Positions 62,240 through 64,000 of a DNA stretch of 64,000 nt are shown piece after piece; position 1 is the first letter of the stretch; every line of letters starts with the position of its first letter. Under the pieces are notes generated by a model, which was given only the letters and a program-made list of their open reading frames with translations, was not told the origin of the DNA and did no database searches. The translations under genes and the position numbers were made by a program. The DNA comes from Cryptosporangium minutisporangium (GTDB lineage Bacteria; Actinomycetota; Actinomycetes; Mycobacteriales; Cryptosporangiaceae): the NCBI RefSeq assembly GCF_039536245.1, contig NZ_BAAAYN010000048.1:52469-116468 (forward strand). Direction: 5' to 3'.

Positions 62240-64000
62240 TCAGCATAGTGCGGCGGGAAGACTCTGGGCGTGCAACACGACCAGGCGGGAGACCGCGCGG
62301 GTCAACACTACGTAGAGGCGGTTGAGTCCACGGGGCTCCGCGGCGACGATCGCGGCCGGTTCGAGCACGACGACCGTGTCGAATTCCAGGCCCTTCGCTA
62401 GCGTCGCCGGCAACACGGTCACCGGCGGCGCCGCGCCGACGCTGCCCGCGGTTCCGGGTGTGGCGTCGGCGGGGGACTCCTCGGGCGGTTGGTCGGCGCG
62501 GACCGCGGCGAGACCGGCGGTGGTCAGCGCGCGGAAAATGCGCGCTGTCGTCGCGTCCGCACAAATCAGTGCGACCGAGCCGGGCTCGGCGACGGCGGCC
62601 CGCACCAGCGCGACGGCTGCCGTGACCGGGTTCCGCACCTGCTCCACGCTCAGCGCGCCGGGTGCGCGCCGCACCGACCGGGCCGGGGCTACTCCGGCAG
62701 CCAGCGCGGGCAGTAGCCGGTTCGCGAACTCGACGATCTCGGCCGGCATCCGGTACCCGGTGGTCAGCGGTGTCACGACCGTGGCCGGCTTGTCCAGGTG
62801 GGTCAGCAGGGACGGCCAATCCCGCGCCCCGCTCGCGGCGGTGCCCTGTGCGAGGTCACCCAGGACGGTCAGCGAGCCGTAGGGCGACCGGCGGGCGATC
62901 GCCCTGGCCTGCATCGGCGACAGGTCTTGCGCCTCGTCGACGATCACGTGCCCGAAGCCCGGCGTCCGCTCGAGCAGACCGGCGGCCTCGTCGATGAGCA
63001 CGGCGTCGGCCTCGGTCCAGCGCGGACGTCGGCGGGGCTCCGGCCAGACGATCACGTCCTGCTCGGCGGGGGTGAGGATGCCGTCGGCGGCACGGGCCAG
63101 CAGGTCCGCATCGCCGAGCACCCGAGCGACCAGTGCGACCGGGTCGGCGGGCGGCCACACCGCATCGAGCCAGGTCCGCATCGTGCGGGACCGCACCACC
63201 CGAGTCACCCAGGCGTCCGACGGCGAACCACCGCGGCGTTCGACCTGTCGGCGGAAGCGCTCGGCGACTCGGTGGGCGACCCGGTCGCGCGCGGTGGAGT
63301 ACGGCGTTCCGGCGGCGTAGGAGGCTCGAGCCTCGGCGGTGATCTCGCCGAGCTCGCTCGGGCCGAGCCGCAGCCGGGCGCCGGTCTCGGTGTAGACGAG
63401 GGGTTCGGAGGGGGCTCGCAGCGCGCTGGTCAGACTCGCGGCGAGTACCGCCGCCATCCGGGCGTCGCCCTTGACCGCGAGCGCCTGGGGGGTGTCCACG
63501 GCCCGGACCGGGACGCGATCGACGAGTTGGGTGATCGTCCGCTGCAGCACGTCGACCTCGCCGAGTGCGGGCAGCACCTCGGCGATGTAGCGCAGGAACG
63601 CCACGTTCGGCCCCACCACGAGCACGCCGGTGCGGCTCAACCGCTCGCGGTACGCGTACAGCAGGTAAGCCGCCCGGTGCAGGCCCACCGCGGTCTTCCC
63701 GGTGCCGGGAGCGCCCTGGATGCAGAGGCTGGTGTCCAGATCGGCGCGGACCAGGGCGTCCTGGTCGGGCTGGATCGTCGCAACGATGTCGCGCATCGGG
63801 CCGACGCGCGGACGTTCGATCTCCTCGGTCAGCAGGCGTGAGCCGAGCCCGGCCTCCTCGCCGGAGCCCAGGTGCTCGTCCTCGAACGAGGTCAGCCGCC
63901 CCCCGGCGAACCCGAACCGTCGCCGCCGACGCACGCCCTGCGGTGCGAGCGCGCTGGCCTGGTAGAAGGCGGTCGACACCGGTGCGCGCCAGTCGACTAC
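62240..64000 (-). CDS. helD: HelD-type UvrD/Rep-like helicase (N-terminus outside window)
   Basis: At least 586 residues of the C-terminal part; the frame runs off the window edge with VVDWRAPVSTAFYQA, a segment typical of HelD. Walker A IQGAPGTGKTAVGLHR, Walker B HVIVDEAQDLSPMQARAI, SLTVLGDLAQGT and the C-terminal LPATLAKGLEFDTVVVLEP plus LNRLYVVLTRAVSRLVVL are seen. HelD recycles stalled RNA polymerase; in actinobacteria it relates to rifampicin tolerance. Confidence in the family is high; the exact subclass cannot be judged without the N-terminus. Confidence 0.9.
   Translation of the reverse strand, partial: VVDWRAPVSTAFYQASALAPQGVRRRRRFGFAGGRLTSFEDEHLGSGEEAGLGSRLLTEEIERPRVGPMRDIVATIQPDQDALVRADLDTSLCIQGAPGTGKTAVGLHRAAYLLYAYRERLSRTGVLVVGPNVAFLRYIAEVLPALGEVDVLQRTITQLVDRVPVRAVDTPQALAVKGDARMAAVLAASLTSALRAPSEPLVYTETGARLRLGPSELGEITAEARASYAAGTPYSTARDRVAHRVAERFRRQVERRGGSPSDAWVTRVVRSRTMRTWLDAVWPPADPVALVARVLGDADLLARAADGILTPAEQDVIVWPEPRRRPRWTEADAVLIDEAAGLLERTPGFGHVIVDEAQDLSPMQARAIARRSPYGSLTVLGDLAQGTAASGARDWPSLLTHLDKPATVVTPLTTGYRMPAEIVEFANRLLPALAAGVAPARSVRRAPGALSVEQVRNPVTAAVALVRAAVAEPGSVALICADATTARIFRALTTAGLAAVRADQPPEESPADATPGTAGSVGAAPPVTVLPATLAKGLEFDTVVVLEPAAIVAAEPRGLNRLYVVLTRAVSRLVVLHAQSLPAALC

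Overview
The window is chromosomal DNA of a very GC-rich actinobacterium. Almost every gene is of a core actinobacterial family: BldN-type sigma factor, BldC, a Rv0500A-like excisionase-type regulator, the tiny bS22 ribosomal protein, Rex, a mycothiol-dependent formaldehyde dehydrogenase, and futalosine-pathway menaquinone genes. From about 2.6 to 44.4 kb the order largely follows what I recall of the Mycobacterium tuberculosis Rv0489-Rv0529 region (gpm1, senX3-regX3, Rv0495c, ppx, Rv0498, proC, Rv0500A, Rv0500B, galE2, Rv0502, serB1, Rv0508, hemA-C-D-B, hemL, Rv0525, resA/ccdA/resB/ccsA). The bldN and rex neighbours resemble Streptomyces. BldN/BldC and the futalosine route suggest a filamentous or sporulating lineage near Frankiales/Cryptosporangiales, but I cannot fix the genus.

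Layout. 1-2.6 kb: membrane-anchored glycoside hydrolase, cut at its 5' end. 2.6-8.9 kb: gpmA, a HAD phosphatase, phoU, the senX3-regX3 pair and a GlxA-type regulator. 8.9-18 kb: Rv0495c homologue, ppx, TIM-barrel protein, proline dehydrogenase, proC, excisionase-type regulator, bS22, epimerase and acyltransferase. 18-22.4 kb (minus): serB1-like phosphatase, DUF5667-like protein, bldN. 22.4-28.9 kb: glutaredoxin-like protein, rex and hemA-hemC-hemD, then hemB. 28.9-38 kb: accessory block (Ser/Thr kinase, lytic transglycosylase, membrane protein, mscR plus MBL hydrolase, ferredoxin reductase, secreted protein, carbonic anhydrase). 38.2-44.4 kb: hemL, a phosphoglycerate-mutase-like protein and the System II cytochrome c maturation operon. 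45-49.5 kb: c-di-AMP riboswitch with an NlpC/P60 hydrolase, then ubiD-ubiA-ubiX and bldC. 50-64 kb: Lrp regulator, two PLP enzymes, an unrecognised P-loop protein, PatB, a second NlpC/P60 hydrolase, mqnE and a HelD helicase cut by the window end.

Functional links. Heme synthesis (hemA, C, D, B, L) lies with cytochrome c maturation and a menaquinone branch, so the window is largely respiratory-chain biogenesis, with Rex as NADH/NAD+ sensor over the rex-hemACD cluster. senX3-regX3-phoU form a phosphate module. BldN, the DUF5667-like protein and BldC belong to developmental control.

The most novel signals are non-coding. (1) A dispersed structured repeat has five copies in the same orientation, each downstream of a plus-strand gene (four begin just past the stop codon), with base-pair covariation between copies. 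(2) A pair of 16-bp inverted repeats with identical 55-nt spacing each begins on the TGA stop of the upstream gene (bS22 and rex). No tRNA, rRNA, CRISPR array, transposase or prophage gene was seen.
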